Counted from the first letter of the stretch, positions 17,577 through 27,306 are shown. The stretch: 64,000 nt of DNA from Agromyces ramosus (GCF_030817175.1 NZ_JAUSYY010000001.1:2356001-2420000), one strand, 5' to 3'. Translations and numbers: made by a program. Notes: a model not told the origin generated them from the letters alone.

Positions 17577-18887
17577 ATGCGTGCCTTCTTCAGGGTCGTC
17601 GTGCTCGTGCTCGCCGCCGCGGCGCTGCCTGTGGCGCTCGGTGCTTCCTCCGTCATCGGCGCGCTGGGCGCTCTCAACGCCCCGCGCACCGACGGCGCCA
17701 CGGCATCCCCCGCGCCGCTGGAGCACGACCCGGCCAAGCCCACGGCCGTCGTCGTGGTCGGTGAGCGGGGCGCCGTCGTGTCCGACACGCTCGCCCCCTT
17801 CGAGATCCTCGCCACGACGGGAGCGTTCAACGTCTACACCGTGGCATCCGAGGCGCACCCGGTGCCGCTGACCGGCGGGCTCGACCTCGTGCCCGACCTC
17901 ACCTTCGCGGGTCTCGAGGATCTTCTCGGCGGGTCGGCCGACCTCGTCGTGGTTCCCGCCATGCCCGACGTCGGCCGGCCCACGACGAAGCCCGTCACCG
18001 ACTGGCTCGAGGCCCAGGCGAACGGTGGAGCTCTGCTCCTCAGCGTCTGCAACGGAGCCGCCGTGGTCGCCTCGGCCGGTCTCCTCGACGGCCACGAGGC
18101 CACCGCGCACTGGCTGCGCCTCGACGAGTGGGAGCACACCTACCCAGCCGTCGACTGGGTGCGGGGCACGAGGTACGTCGACGACGGCGACGTGGTCAGC
18201 ACGGCCGGCATCCTGTCGGGCATCGACGGCACGCTGCATATCGTGGAGCGCCTGGCCGGAGCGGATGTCGCGGCTGACGCCGCGAGGGCGATCGAGTGGC
18301 CGCACTACGACTCCGACGGTCCGGCTCGCATGGAGCACGCGCGGCTCGCGCCGTCGGATGCCGTCGTGGCGTTCAACACCGCGTTCGGCTGGGACCGACC
18401 GCGAATCGGCGTCCAGCTCACCGACGGGGTCGGCGAGCTCGAGCTCGCCTCGGTGTTCGACACCTACGGGCAGTCGCTGGCAGTGGGCACGGTGGCGGTG
18501 GGCGACGGGCCCGTGCGGTCCCGCCACGGACTCACCTTCGTGCCCCGCGCCGACACCGGGGCAGGACTCGATCGTCTCGTCGTCCCCGGCACGACCGACC
18601 ATGACGTCATCCCGGGGATGGAGCCGGTGTATCCCCACCATCAGCCGGGCTTCGCGTTCGACGCCGTGTTGCGGGACCTTGCGCGGACGACCGACGTGGC
18701 AACCGCGCGGTGGGCGGCGAAGACCCTCGAGTACCCCATCGACGGCCTGACACTCGACGGTCCGACGTGGCCGTGGGCGGAGACGTTCCGGCCGCTCGCC
18801 CTCGCGGTCCTCGGCGTGCTCGTGGCGCTCGGGGTGTTCGCGCTCCTGCGCAACAGGAGTCGCAGGCGCCGGCGGACGGGTGCGTAG
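17577..18887 (+). CDS. Membrane-anchored tandem DJ-1/PfpI-family protein
   Basis: 436 residues from ATG 17577; GTG 17568, overlapping the upstream stop, is an alternative. An N-terminal membrane segment is followed by a full DJ-1/PfpI domain with the nucleophile elbow SVCNGAAVVASAGLLDG, then a second, shorter DJ-1-like unit (IGVQLTDGVGELELASVFDTYG ... LDRLVVPGT) lacking the cysteine. A C-terminal helix (LALAVLGVLVALGVFALL) and an Arg-rich tail end the protein. There is no AraC-type DNA-binding domain, unlike GlxA-type regulators. Role unknown; glyoxalase-, amidase- or chaperone-like activity outside the cytoplasm is possible. Confidence 0.82.
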   Translation: MRAFFRVVVLVLAAAALPVALGASSVIGALGALNAPRTDGATASPAPLEHDPAKPTAVVVVGERGAVVSDTLAPFEILATTGAFNVYTVASEAHPVPLTGGLDLVPDLTFAGLEDLLGGSADLVVVPAMPDVGRPTTKPVTDWLEAQANGGALLLSVCNGAAVVASAGLLDGHEATAHWLRLDEWEHTYPAVDWVRGTRYVDDGDVVSTAGILSGIDGTLHIVERLAGADVAADAARAIEWPHYDSDGPARMEHARLAPSDAVVAFNTAFGWDRPRIGVQLTDGVGELELASVFDTYGQSLAVGTVAVGDGPVRSRHGLTFVPRADTGAGLDRLVVPGTTDHDVIPGMEPVYPHHQPGFAFDAVLRDLARTTDVATARWAAKTLEYPIDGLTLDGPTWPWAETFRPLALAVLGVLVALGVFALLRNRSRRRRRTGA

Positions 18888-18911
18888 CGACGCCGACGGG
18901 TGACCCCGATG

Positions 18912-18952
18912 CGGTGAAGTGGCCGGCCCGACAGGGGGCGGCTACTTCACCG
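18912..18952. terminator. Bidirectional hairpin terminator candidate
   Basis: Arms of 13 bases (18912-18924 and 18940-18952), CGGTGAAGTGGCC against its complement with one mismatch, around a 15-base loop. It lies exactly between the convergent stops of the DJ-1-type gene (18887) and the HxlR regulator (18959). Confidence 0.6.
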
Positions 18953-18958
18953 TATGCG

Positions 18959-19411
18959 TCAGTGGCCCCCGACCGCTTCGGTGACGAGCACCTCGGCGTT
19001 CGCCTTGTCATATCGGCCGCGGGCCTCGGCGATGTCCTCCTGGTGCCGCTCGGTCCAGACGACGAGCGATTGCACGGTCGCGTGCAACGAGCGGCCCAGG
19101 TCGGTGAGCTCGTAGTCGACGCGCGGCGGCACGACGGGATGCACCGTGCGCCGCACCATGCCGTCGCGCTCGAGCTGGCGCAGCGTGACCGTGAGCATGC
19201 GCTGGCTGATGCCGTCGATGAGCCGCTTGAGCTCGGTGAACCGCATCGTGCGGTCGTCGAGCAGGGCGATCACGAGCAGCGACCACTTGTCGGCGATGCG
19301 GTCGAGGATCTGCCGCACCTCGCAGTCTTCACGAGCGTCCCACTGGAACGCGTCGTTCCAGTCGGTTCCCTCATGGGTACCGAGTGACTTCGAAGTGCCG
19401 TCTTCCCTCAT
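18959..19411 (-). CDS. HxlR-family winged-helix transcriptional regulator
   Basis: 150 residues from the ATG at 19411. Typical HxlR features: REDCEVRQILDRIADKWSLLVIALL at the N-terminus with a cysteine that may sense oxidants, the recognition helix region ISQRMLTVTLRQLERDGMV, the wing RTVHPVVPPRVDYELT, and LGRSL. It is divergent from the MFS exporter gene with only 58 bases between starts, so it probably controls that exporter and itself. Confidence 0.92.
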   Translation of the reverse strand: MREDGTSKSLGTHEGTDWNDAFQWDAREDCEVRQILDRIADKWSLLVIALLDDRTMRFTELKRLIDGISQRMLTVTLRQLERDGMVRRTVHPVVPPRVDYELTDLGRSLHATVQSLVVWTERHQEDIAEARGRYDKANAEVLVTEAVGGH

Positions 19412-19469
19412 GCCTCCATAGTGACGCAGGATGTGGTCAGGCACAAGAAGTAACCAAGGGAGCACTTGC

Positions 19470-20893
19470 ATGAGCACCGACACGGCACCACTCACCGGGC
19501 AATCCGGCGACCACCGAATCCGGGGCCGCGCGCTCGGGCTGCTCGTGGTGCTGTGCGGGGCAGCATTCCTCGAGGGTGTCGACATCGCGATGTTCGGCGT
19601 CGCGCTCCCGGTCATCCGAGCCGACCTCGGCCTCGCCACGGGCGAGCTCCAGTGGGTGGTGAGCGCGTACATCCTCGGCTACGGCGGCTTCATGCTGCTC
19701 GGCGGGCGCACCGCCGACCTGCTCGGTCGCCGCCGCGTGTTCCTGGTGTCGCTGACGGTGTTCATCGTCTTCTCGGGGCTCGGCGGGCTCGCCACCGAGT
19801 CGTGGATGCTGCTCACCGCGCGTGCCGTGACCGGCATCGCGGCGGCCTTCATGATGCCGGCCGGCCTGTCGATCATCACGACGAGCTTCGAGGAAGGGCC
19901 GCTGCGCACGAAGGCGCTCCTCATCTATGCCGGCATCGGCGCAGCCGGGTTCTCGATGGGGCTCGTCGCCGGTGGACTGCTCACGATGCTCGGCTGGCGC
20001 TGGGGGTGTTCTTCGCGCCGGTGCTGGTGTCCATCGTGCTGCTCCTGCTTGCGGTGCCGTTCGTGCCGCGCGATCGCGTGACATCCGACCGACCGAAGCG
20101 GGGGCGAGCGGATGTCGCGGGCGCCGTGACCGTGACGGGCGCGTTCCTCACGCTCATCGCCGCGATCGAGCAGTCCTCGCACGCCGATCCGATCGTGACC
20201 GCCTCGCTCGCCATCACGAGTGCCGGGCTCTTCGCGGCATTCGTCGCCATCGAGCGCCGCGCGCAGGAGCCGCTCGTTCGCCTGTCATTCCTGCGCCGGA
20301 TGCCGCTGCTGCGCGCCTACGCCGGCGCCGCCTCGCTCGCGGCGGGGTTCATGGGGTTCCAGTTCCTCGTGGTGCTGTACCTGCAGGAGCAGCTCGGATG
20401 GACCGCGCTGCAGTCGTCGCTCGCGATGCTCGTGCTGGGCATCGACGCGATCCTCGCGCCCACCCTCACCCCTCGGCTCGTCGCCCGGTTCGGGCTGTGG
20501 CCGGTGACGCTCGGCGGACTCGCGTTCGCCGCGGCATCCTTCCTGCTGTTCCTCCCGGTCGGTCCCGACTGGACATATGCGGCGATGTTCCCGAGCTTCC
20601 TGGCCCTCGGCCTCGCGTTCACGTTCGCGTACGGCCCGCTGACGGTCGCGGCGACCGACGGGGTCGCCGACGAGGACCAGGGGCTCAGCGGCGGACTGCT
20701 CTACACGGCGTTCCAGTTCGGGGCGGCGATCGGGCTCGCCGCGACGAGTGCGGTGCTCATGGCCCTGGCGGCCGACGGGACGGCTCCCCTCGAGGCGACT
20801 CGCATCGCGCTCGGTGTTCCGCTCGCGGCATCCGCTCTCGGGATCGTCGTCGCGATCGGCGCGGTCGTCGCGTCTCGGCGACGCCGCGCGTGA
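19470..20893 (+). pseudogene. MFS multidrug exporter (DHA2-type), one-base frameshift
   Basis: The N-terminal ~178 residues (start ATG 19470, ribosome site AAGGGA) carry motif A (GGRTADLLGRRRVF) and the first membrane helices. The frame then breaks at the G run 20002-20006 after LGWRW and continues one frame over as VFFAPVLVSIVLLL through to 20893. Adding one G restores a ~474-residue, 12-14 helix proton-driven exporter of the EmrB/QacA-like group. As given the product would stop at 20081. Three other genes here show the same kind of lesion, so a sequencing indel is likely. Divergent HxlR regulator at 18959. Confidence 0.85.
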
Positions 20894-20904
20894 CGGTCGT
20901 CCGG

Positions 20905-20921
20905 TTTCGGTCGCGCCGAAA
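20905..20921. promoter_or_regulatory. Inverted repeat upstream of the large glycosidase
   Basis: TTTCGG-TCGCG-CCGAAA, six-base arms, 14 bases upstream of a plausible -35 box and 12 bases after the exporter stop. It could be an operator for the glycosidase promoter; without a T tract it is less likely a terminator. Confidence 0.3.
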
Positions 20922-20934
20922 ATTCCGAAAAGGC

Positions 20935-20964
20935 TTGCGGAGGTCGAGGCGGCCCAGCTAGCGT
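20935..20964 (+). promoter_or_regulatory. Candidate promoter of the large glycosidase gene
   Basis: TTGCGG (20935-20940) and TAGCGT (20959-20964) are separated by 18 bases, close to the housekeeping consensus, and lie 47 bases before the chosen start at 21011. Confidence 0.4.
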
Positions 20965-21010
20965 CGCAGTTCGTGAGTCGCGCTCACCGGTGAGTCGCGA
21001 CGGGAGAGGT

Positions 21011-24000
21011 GTGGACGACGTGGTCTGGGCATCGAGGAGACGAGGACGGGTGGCGCGCGGGGCGCTCGCCGCCGCCGCCACTGCAGCAGTGATCGGCAGC
21101 ACGCTGCTGGCGACACCGGCAGTCGCCGACAATGCCGACATCGGGTATCCGACGTTCGCGGGGAGCGCGAACCCGGTGCCCGCGACGGGCGTGGACTATG
21201 AGCCCGGCGGGCAGCTCCAGGCGATTTTCGAGGCCGACGCGGCATCCGGAGCCGGCACGAGTGCCGAAAACGATTTCTGGATCGACGAGATGCTGGCTCG
21301 CACCGGCACGGCCGGCAGCCACGGCGACGACAACCAGTGGCTGTTCACCCGTGGGCGGGCCGCCTTCATGAAGGAGCACACGCCCGGCACCCTCGGGTTC
21401 GGCGGCCAGCTCGCGTACTGGGAGGCCATCGACGGCCGCGGCGGCTACACGATCACGGCACAGGTGGGCGGCGCGAACGTCGCGCTCACTGAAGACCCGA
21501 CGTTGCGCAAGCAGACGCCGAGCTACTGGCGGAGCGTGCACCGCAACGCCGGCGTGGGGCTCGAGGTCGTACAGACGAAGTTCATCACCGACGCCAACGT
21601 GCTCACCACGAACCTCGAGCTGCGCTCCACCGGCCCCGCGCTCGACGTCACGGTCCGTGCCGTCTCGCCATACGCGGCGGTCGCCCAGGGCGGTGAGCTC
21701 ACCGGCACGGTCGATGCACTCAACGACCTCACGACCCTGCACCCGCGGTTCTCGGGTGACGGCTTCGCCCCGGCCGACGGGGCGCTCGTGGCATCCGTCG
21801 CCGTTCCTGCCGGGGGCAGCGCCACCACCAAGGTGCAGCTCGGTCTCGTGACCGACGAGATCGCGGCATCCCGCACCGAGTACGACGCTGTGCGCGCCGC
21901 GACACCGGCCGCCGCGTACACCTCGCACGTCACCGCCTACAACCAGTGGTGGGCCGACAACGTGCCCTACCTCGACACCCCGGAAGACAACATCGACAAG
22001 ACGCTGTTCTACCGCTGGTGGCTCATGCGCTTCAACTTCCTCGACGCCGACATCCCGGGCAACACGTACCAGTTCCCGACCTCGATGGAGGGCGTGCTCG
22101 GCTACAACAACTCGATCGTGCTCACGACCGGCATGTTCATCGACGACCTGAAGTACTTCCGCGACCCGGTGTACTCGTACGGACCGTGGGTCTCCGCCGG
22201 TGAGACGTCGAAGAGCTACAAGTTCGTCGACAACCCCGGCGACCCGGCCAACTGGTCGAACAGCTACACCCAGTACATCTCCGAGGCCGCCTGGCGCTCG
22301 TACCAGCTGCACGGCGGACCGACCGCGATCGCCGAGAACCTCGCGAAGTACGCCGAGTACGACGTCGAGGGCCTGATCGACGCCTACGACCGCAACGACA
22401 ACGGCCTCATCGAGTACAACTGGGGCGCGATGACCGGCAACGACGCCGATGCGGTGTCGTTCGACTGGAAGCCCGGCTACATGGACCGGGCCGAGAACGC
22501 CTACCTCTACTCGAACGCGATGGCCGCTGCCGCCGCATACCGGGTCGCGGGCGACGACGCGAAGGCCGACGAGATGGACGCCTTCGCCGCGAACGTGAAG
22601 TCGCAGGTCATGGACCTGCTCTGGAATGCCGACACGAAGCTCATCGAGCACCTCCACGAGTCGGGCGAGCACGTGCCGTGGAAGGAGATCAACAACTACT
22701 ACCCGTTCTCGGTCGGCCTCGTGCCGAAGCCGGGCGACCCCGACTACGACGACACCTACGTCGACGCGCTGCGCCTCTTCGCGGATGACTCGGAGTACCC
22801 GATCTTCCCGTTCTACACGGCGAACCAGGCCGACAAGGCCGAGGCGGCCGCAGGGGGCGACCCGGGAAGCAACAACTTCTCGGTGATCAACTCGACGGTG
22901 ACGTTCCGGATGCTCTCCCGCGTGCTGCGCGACTACCCGACCGATGCGATCGACGCCGACTGGTACAAGAAGCTCCTCTACTGGAACGCCTGGGCGCACT
23001 ACCAGAACGGCGGCGACAACCGCCTGCCCGACCAGAACGAGTTCTGGGCCGACGGGTCGGCCGACCCGCAGTCGATCGGGTACCGCTCGTGGATCCACCA
23101 CACGATCCTCGGCGCGACGAACTTCACGATGATCGAGGACGCGATGGGCCTGCGCCCGCGCAGCGACGCGAAGATCGAGCTCGACCCCATCGGCATCGGG
23201 TGGGACCACTTCACGGCGAACAACATCCGCTACCGCGACCGCGACCTCACGGTCACGTGGGACGAGCCCGGCGGCACCGACCACTACGGCGCATCCGTGC
23301 CTGACGGCTACTCGGTCTTCCTCGACGGCGAGCTCGCGTTCTCGGTCGACGACCTCGCGCACGTCGTCTACGACCCCGCCACCGGCGAGGTCGAGGTCGA
23401 GGGCGATGCGACCGTCACCACCGCGACCGCCTCGGCCGTGCAGGCGCCCGCCGACGTCCGGTTCGCCGACCGCGCCCGCGTCATCGACCTCTTCGCCAAA
23501 GCGGGTGCCGATGTCGCCACCGCGAGCACGGGTTCGGAGAACCTCGCGGCCGGCGGTGAGGCATCCGCCACCTTCTCGGCCGACGGCCGTGCACCGGCCG
23601 CGGCCGTGAACGGCACGACCATCAACGAGCCGTTCTGGGGCACTGCGGGCTCGCCGAACGCGAAGGACTCGCTCACGGTCGAGCTCGGCGGTGAGCAGGC
23701 CTTCGACGACGCACGCGTGTTCTTCTACGACAGCTCGTCGAGCGCGACGGTCGCCGGGTACCGCGAGCCCTCGCTCTACTCGCTCGAGGTGCGCCAGGGC
23801 GGCACGTGGTCGACGATCCCGCTCCAGGCACGCACTCCGGCCCACCCGCGGGCGAACCTCAACCACGTGCAGTTCCCCGAGGTCACGGGCGATGCCGTAC
23901 GCATCACCGTGACCCACGCCGGGGGCGCGAAGACCGGCATCAAGGAGCTGCAGGTCTTCAGCACCGGCGTCGAGGCTCCGGCGTCGACGAACCAGGCACC

Positions 24001-26524
24001 GCTCGTGACCGCATGGCAGGATGTCGCCGCCTCGACGGCGGGCGAGGCCGCCCTCGTCGGCACCGCGAAGGACGACGGCCTGCCGGGCGGTGCACTCGCC
24101 GTCGACTGGTCGATCGTGAGTGCGCCGGAGGGCGCGACCGTGCTCTTCGACGACGCGCACGCGGCATCCACCGTCGCCCGGTTCTCGAGTGCGGGCACCT
24201 ACGTGCTGCGACTCACGGCCGACGACGGCGAGAACTCGAGCTTCGTCGACGTGACGGTGCAGGGCGAGGCGGCGACGCGCGGGCTGAACGTCGCCCCCGA
24301 CGCGACGCCCACGGCCGAGTACACGGCCGGCTGGAACAACGTCAACGCCGTCAATAACGGCACCATCCTGCACACCGGCGGCGCCCAGAGCGAGCTGTGG
24401 GGCACGTGGTCGGGCAACCACCCCGCGACGCGCTGGCTGCAATACGAGTGGGCCGAACCCGTGCGCGTGTCGGGCATGGAGCTCAGCTTCTGGCGCGACC
24501 AGAGCAACGTGAACTCGACCGCGGGCGTGAACGTGCCGAAGGCGTGGAGGGCGCAGTACTGGGATGGCAGCGCGTGGATCGACGTGCCGAGCCCGACCGG
24601 GTACGGCGTGCTTCGCGATGAGCCGAACACGACCGACTTCGGCGCCGTCACCACGACCCGCCTGCGCGTCGTGCTGAGCGCGATGGGCTCGGGCACCACC
24701 TTCGCTGCCGTGGGCGTGAGCGAGTGGAAGGTCTTCGCCGACGCGCCCGTCGCGATCGAGCCGATCGATGTGCGTACCGGCGTGGGGGAGGTTCCCACCC
24801 TCCCCGCGACCGTCGACGGCACATTCGCCGACGGCAGCCACACCGACCTCGACGTGACCTGGGCGCCGATCACGGCCGAGCAGGTCGCCGGCGAGGGCAG
24901 CTTCGCCGTCGCGGGCATCGTGCCGGGTTCGCCGGTACCGGCCGCCGCCACCGTGTGGGTGCGCGCCACGCCGCCCGGCCAGGTGAACGCGGTCGACGAG
25001 GTCGACGTGCACACCGCCGCCGGCGTCGCGCCCGACCTGCCGTCTGCCGTGGGCGTGCTCTACAACGACGGCTCTCGCGAAGACCTGCCGGTCGAGTGGG
25101 ATGCGGTCGATCCGGCCGACTACGCGACCGACGGCGAGTTCTCGATCGACGGCGAGGTGCAGACCGACCTGCCAGGCGTGACGGCGGCCGTGGCATCCGT
25201 CACCGTCGGCAGCGGCTCGGGTGGCGCCGACACCCAGGCGCCCACGGTCTCGCTGACGACGGCTCCTGAGCCGCCCGCATCGGGCTGGCACACCGGACCG
25301 GTCACCGTGACCGTCGCTGCGAGCGACAACCGCGATCCGGCGCCGGTCGTCGAGGTGCGGGTCGATGGCGGTGGCTGGGTGGCCTACACCGGGCCGGTCG
25401 CCGTGTCGTCCGACGGGTCGCACACCGTCGAGGCACGGGCGACGGATGCCGCGGGCAACGTGTCGAGCGTGCCGCAGGCGGAGTTCCGCCTCGACCAGCT
25501 CGCCCCGGCGCTCACGATCGTCACCGATGCGGTCGCACGCACCGTGAAGGCGACGGCTGCCGACGCCGGCTCGGGGGTCGCCTCGGTGCAGTACCGCTTC
25601 GCCGGCGAGACCGAGTGGCGTCCCGTGGCGGGAACGATCCTCGTCGGCCTCGACGAAGTACGCATCGAGCTGCAGGCGACGGATGCCGCGGGCAACGTGA
25701 GCGCCGTCGAGGAGCGCACCGTGCCGGCGAGCGATGGCAACCACCGTCGCAACGTCGCATTGCTCGCCACGCCGACGGCCTCGGTCACGGCGGGCTGGAA
25801 CCGGGTCACCGGGCTCAACGACGACGTGCAGCCGACCTCGTCGGATGACGTCACGCCCAACGACAACGCGAACGTGTGGGGTGCCTGGCCCGAGATCGGC
25901 ACGCAGTGGGTGCAGTACGACTGGGCGGAAAGGGTCACGATCGGCGAGCTCGGCGTGTACTTCATCTCCAACCTCGACGGCGCGGGTCTCGGCATCGACG
26001 TGCCGAAGAGCTGGAGCGCCGAGTACTGGGACCCCGAGGCCGGTGACGCCGGCGCCTGGGTGCCGGTCGAGGCATCCGGTGCCTACAGGGTCGAGGTCGA
26101 CGCGTACAACGTCGTCGAGTTCGCCGCGGTGACCACGACGAAGCTGCGCCTGCAGCTCGAGGCGACGGGCACCACGTCGGGTGCCGGCAGCCTCGGCATC
26201 AAGGAGTGGCAGGTCTACGAGGCCCCGCCGGTCGAGGTGCCCGACACCGAGGCGCCCGTCGTGACACCCGCGGTCGACCCCGAGACGCCGGCCACCGGTT
26301 GGCACACCGGCACGGTCACGGTCTCGGCGACCGCGCTCGACAACCGCGACGAGGCGCCCTCGATCGAGGTGCAGCTCGGCGACGGCGACTGGACGGCCTA
26401 CTCGGCGCCGCTCCAGATCGACGACGACGGCGTGCACACGGTGCGATTCCGGGCGACGGATGCCGCGGGCAACGTCTCTGAGCCGGTCGAGGTCGAGGTG
26501 CCCCCGCGACGCGACGGCCCCTGA
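21011..26524 (+). CDS. Very large secreted multidomain glycoside hydrolase (C-terminus frameshifted)
   Basis: 1,837 residues from GTG 21011, chosen because GGGAG lies four bases upstream; GTG 20990 is in frame but has no ribosome site. Signal peptide residues 1-39, ending TPAVA. An alpha-toroid glycosidase module (MGH1/GH63-like in appearance) covers about 130-800, with YRWWLMRFNFLD near 331 and WNAWAHYQNGGDN near 657. Then F5/8-type carbohydrate-binding modules (~840-985, 1090-1246, 1577-1737), a PKD/Ig-like unit, two Big_4-type Ig units (~1246-1400) and OmpL47-like DAAGNVS repeats. A one-base shift at 26501-26505 displaces the last ~80 residues. Substrate is unknown; a plant-wall glycan is suggested by the nearby PL11 lyase. 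Confidence 0.85.
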   Translation: MDDVVWASRRRGRVARGALAAAATAAVIGSTLLATPAVADNADIGYPTFAGSANPVPATGVDYEPGGQLQAIFEADAASGAGTSAENDFWIDEMLARTGTAGSHGDDNQWLFTRGRAAFMKEHTPGTLGFGGQLAYWEAIDGRGGYTITAQVGGANVALTEDPTLRKQTPSYWRSVHRNAGVGLEVVQTKFITDANVLTTNLELRSTGPALDVTVRAVSPYAAVAQGGELTGTVDALNDLTTLHPRFSGDGFAPADGALVASVAVPAGGSATTKVQLGLVTDEIAASRTEYDAVRAATPAAAYTSHVTAYNQWWADNVPYLDTPEDNIDKTLFYRWWLMRFNFLDADIPGNTYQFPTSMEGVLGYNNSIVLTTGMFIDDLKYFRDPVYSYGPWVSAGETSKSYKFVDNPGDPANWSNSYTQYISEAAWRSYQLHGGPTAIAENLAKYAEYDVEGLIDAYDRNDNGLIEYNWGAMTGNDADAVSFDWKPGYMDRAENAYLYSNAMAAAAAYRVAGDDAKADEMDAFAANVKSQVMDLLWNADTKLIEHLHESGEHVPWKEINNYYPFSVGLVPKPGDPDYDDTYVDALRLFADDSEYPIFPFYTANQADKAEAAAGGDPGSNNFSVINSTVTFRMLSRVLRDYPTDAIDADWYKKLLYWNAWAHYQNGGDNRLPDQNEFWADGSADPQSIGYRSWIHHTILGATNFTMIEDAMGLRPRSDAKIELDPIGIGWDHFTANNIRYRDRDLTVTWDEPGGTDHYGASVPDGYSVFLDGELAFSVDDLAHVVYDPATGEVEVEGDATVTTATASAVQAPADVRFADRARVIDLFAKAGADVATASTGSENLAAGGEASATFSADGRAPAAAVNGTTINEPFWGTAGSPNAKDSLTVELGGEQAFDDARVFFYDSSSSATVAGYREPSLYSLEVRQGGTWSTIPLQARTPAHPRANLNHVQFPEVTGDAVRITVTHAGGAKTGIKELQVFSTGVEAPASTNQAPLVTAWQDVAASTAGEAALVGTAKDDGLPGGALAVDWSIVSAPEGATVLFDDAHAASTVARFSSAGTYVLRLTADDGENSSFVDVTVQGEAATRGLNVAPDATPTAEYTAGWNNVNAVNNGTILHTGGAQSELWGTWSGNHPATRWLQYEWAEPVRVSGMELSFWRDQSNVNSTAGVNVPKAWRAQYWDGSAWIDVPSPTGYGVLRDEPNTTDFGAVTTTRLRVVLSAMGSGTTFAAVGVSEWKVFADAPVAIEPIDVRTGVGEVPTLPATVDGTFADGSHTDLDVTWAPITAEQVAGEGSFAVAGIVPGSPVPAAATVWVRATPPGQVNAVDEVDVHTAAGVAPDLPSAVGVLYNDGSREDLPVEWDAVDPADYATDGEFSIDGEVQTDLPGVTAAVASVTVGSGSGGADTQAPTVSLTTAPEPPASGWHTGPVTVTVAASDNRDPAPVVEVRVDGGGWVAYTGPVAVSSDGSHTVEARATDAAGNVSSVPQAEFRLDQLAPALTIVTDAVARTVKATAADAGSGVASVQYRFAGETEWRPVAGTILVGLDEVRIELQATDAAGNVSAVEERTVPASDGNHRRNVALLATPTASVTAGWNRVTGLNDDVQPTSSDDVTPNDNANVWGAWPEIGTQWVQYDWAERVTIGELGVYFISNLDGAGLGIDVPKSWSAEYWDPEAGDAGAWVPVEASGAYRVEVDAYNVVEFAAVTTTKLRLQLEATGTTSGAGSLGIKEWQVYEAPPVEVPDTEAPVVTPAVDPETPATGWHTGTVTVSATALDNRDEAPSIEVQLGDGDWTAYSAPLQIDDDGVHTVRFRATDAAGNVSEPVEVEVPPRRDGP
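25439..25461 (+). repeat. Direct repeat copy 1 within the glycosidase gene
   Basis: 23 bases encoding ATDAAGNV (centre GACGGATGCCGCGGGCAACG) occur identically at 25439-25461, 25676-25698 and 26453-26475, each ending one OmpL47-like domain. Exact identity between otherwise diverged domains could support in-frame domain loss or gain by recombination. Confidence 0.8.
25676..25698 (+). repeat. Direct repeat copy 2 within the glycosidase gene
   Basis: Second exact copy of the 23-base ATDAAGNV-coding repeat, 237 bases after copy 1 (79 codons, in frame). Confidence 0.8.
26453..26475 (+). repeat. Direct repeat copy 3 within the glycosidase gene
   Basis: Third exact copy of the 23-base repeat, 777 bases after copy 2 (259 codons, in frame), just upstream of the frameshift at 26501-26505. 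Confidence 0.8.
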
Positions 26525-26759
26525 GGTCGCGGCTTCGCTCGACGGGAAGAAGCGGATCGTCATCGAGGCGAGCGACGAGCTCTCGGGCGTCGCGCGCGTG
26601 GAGTACTCGACGAAGAAGAAGAAGGGAGCAGCGTCCGAGTGGGCCGAGTACACCGGCCCGCTCGAGGTCGATGCGAAGACCGTGGTGTCCATCCGCGCCG
26701 TCGACTCCGCCGGGAACGTGAGCGAGGTCGTCGAGGTGACTCGCAAGACGCTCCGCTGA
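26506..26759 (+). pseudogene. Out-of-frame C-terminal domain of the glycosidase
   Basis: Reading one frame over from the C run at 26501-26505 gives about 84 residues of another OmpL47/Ig-like unit: RDATAPEVAASLDGKK, SGVARVEYSTKKKKG, SEWAEYTGPLEVDAK, then SIRAVDSAGNVSEVVEV. It matches the preceding domains in style and has no start or ribosome site of its own. Removing one C joins it to the upstream protein, giving about 1,915 residues. Confidence 0.8.
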
Positions 26760-26877
26760 CGCCGCGTCGGTGGTGGCGATCGTCCATTCGTCACCGCCGA
26801 CGCTCGCCCCCGACTCGGGGCGTGACGCGGCGAGGAGCCGCTGACGCTCGAAGCGTCGTGCGAAGTAGGCTGCGAGC

Positions 26878-27267
26878 ATGTCTCGGATTCTCGGCAGTGT
26901 TGCCGCCCTCTTCGTCGCATCACTCGCGCTCACGGGATGTACCGATGCGCCGGGCGACGCGTCGATCGATCCGGTCGGCACCTGGGGTGACACCACCGAC
27001 ACCACCGAGCCGTCGCTCACGCTGGATGAAGACGGCTCGCTCAGCGGAACCGACGGCTGCAATCAGTTGAGCGGCTCGTGGCGGGTCGAAAGCGAGGACC
27101 TCATCTACTTCGACTCGGTCGCGTCGACCCGGATGGCGTGTCCCGACGTCGACACCTGGCTCGACAAGCTCAGCCAGGCGACGGTCTCGGACGACACCAT
27201 GACGATCACCGGGAGCGATGGCGCCGAGATCGGTCAGCTCGAGCGCACTTCAGGCGACCAGCGGTGA
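26878..27267 (+). CDS. META-domain lipoprotein
   Basis: 129 residues. Signal peptide with lipobox LALTGC, so the mature protein is lipid-anchored at Cys20 on the outer face of the membrane. The rest fits a META/HslJ-like domain: a WGDTTDTTEPSLTLDEDGSLSG start, then TDGCNQLSGSW and TRMACPD, where the two cysteines typically form a disulfide. Family members are linked to stress or antibiotic tolerance, but the role here is unknown. It stands alone between the glycosidase and dinB. Confidence 0.85.
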   Translation: MSRILGSVAALFVASLALTGCTDAPGDASIDPVGTWGDTTDTTEPSLTLDEDGSLSGTDGCNQLSGSWRVESEDLIYFDSVASTRMACPDVDTWLDKLSQATVSDDTMTITGSDGAEIGQLERTSGDQR

Positions 27268-27306
27268 GGTGGGCGTCGCTCGAGTGACTCGCGCTCCGGC
27301 GGTCGG

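Noticed and set aside
20002..20006. Programmed ribosomal frameshift in the MFS gene
   Set aside because: There is no slippery heptamer or following pseudoknot, and a transporter would gain nothing from it. Three other genes show equivalent homopolymer lesions.
20984..26923. A nearly 2,000-codon open frame on the minus strand
   Set aside because: It is the antisense shadow of the large glycosidase gene. Its product is Arg/Val/His-rich without domains, and the plus-strand protein has a signal peptide, clear modules and a ribosome site.
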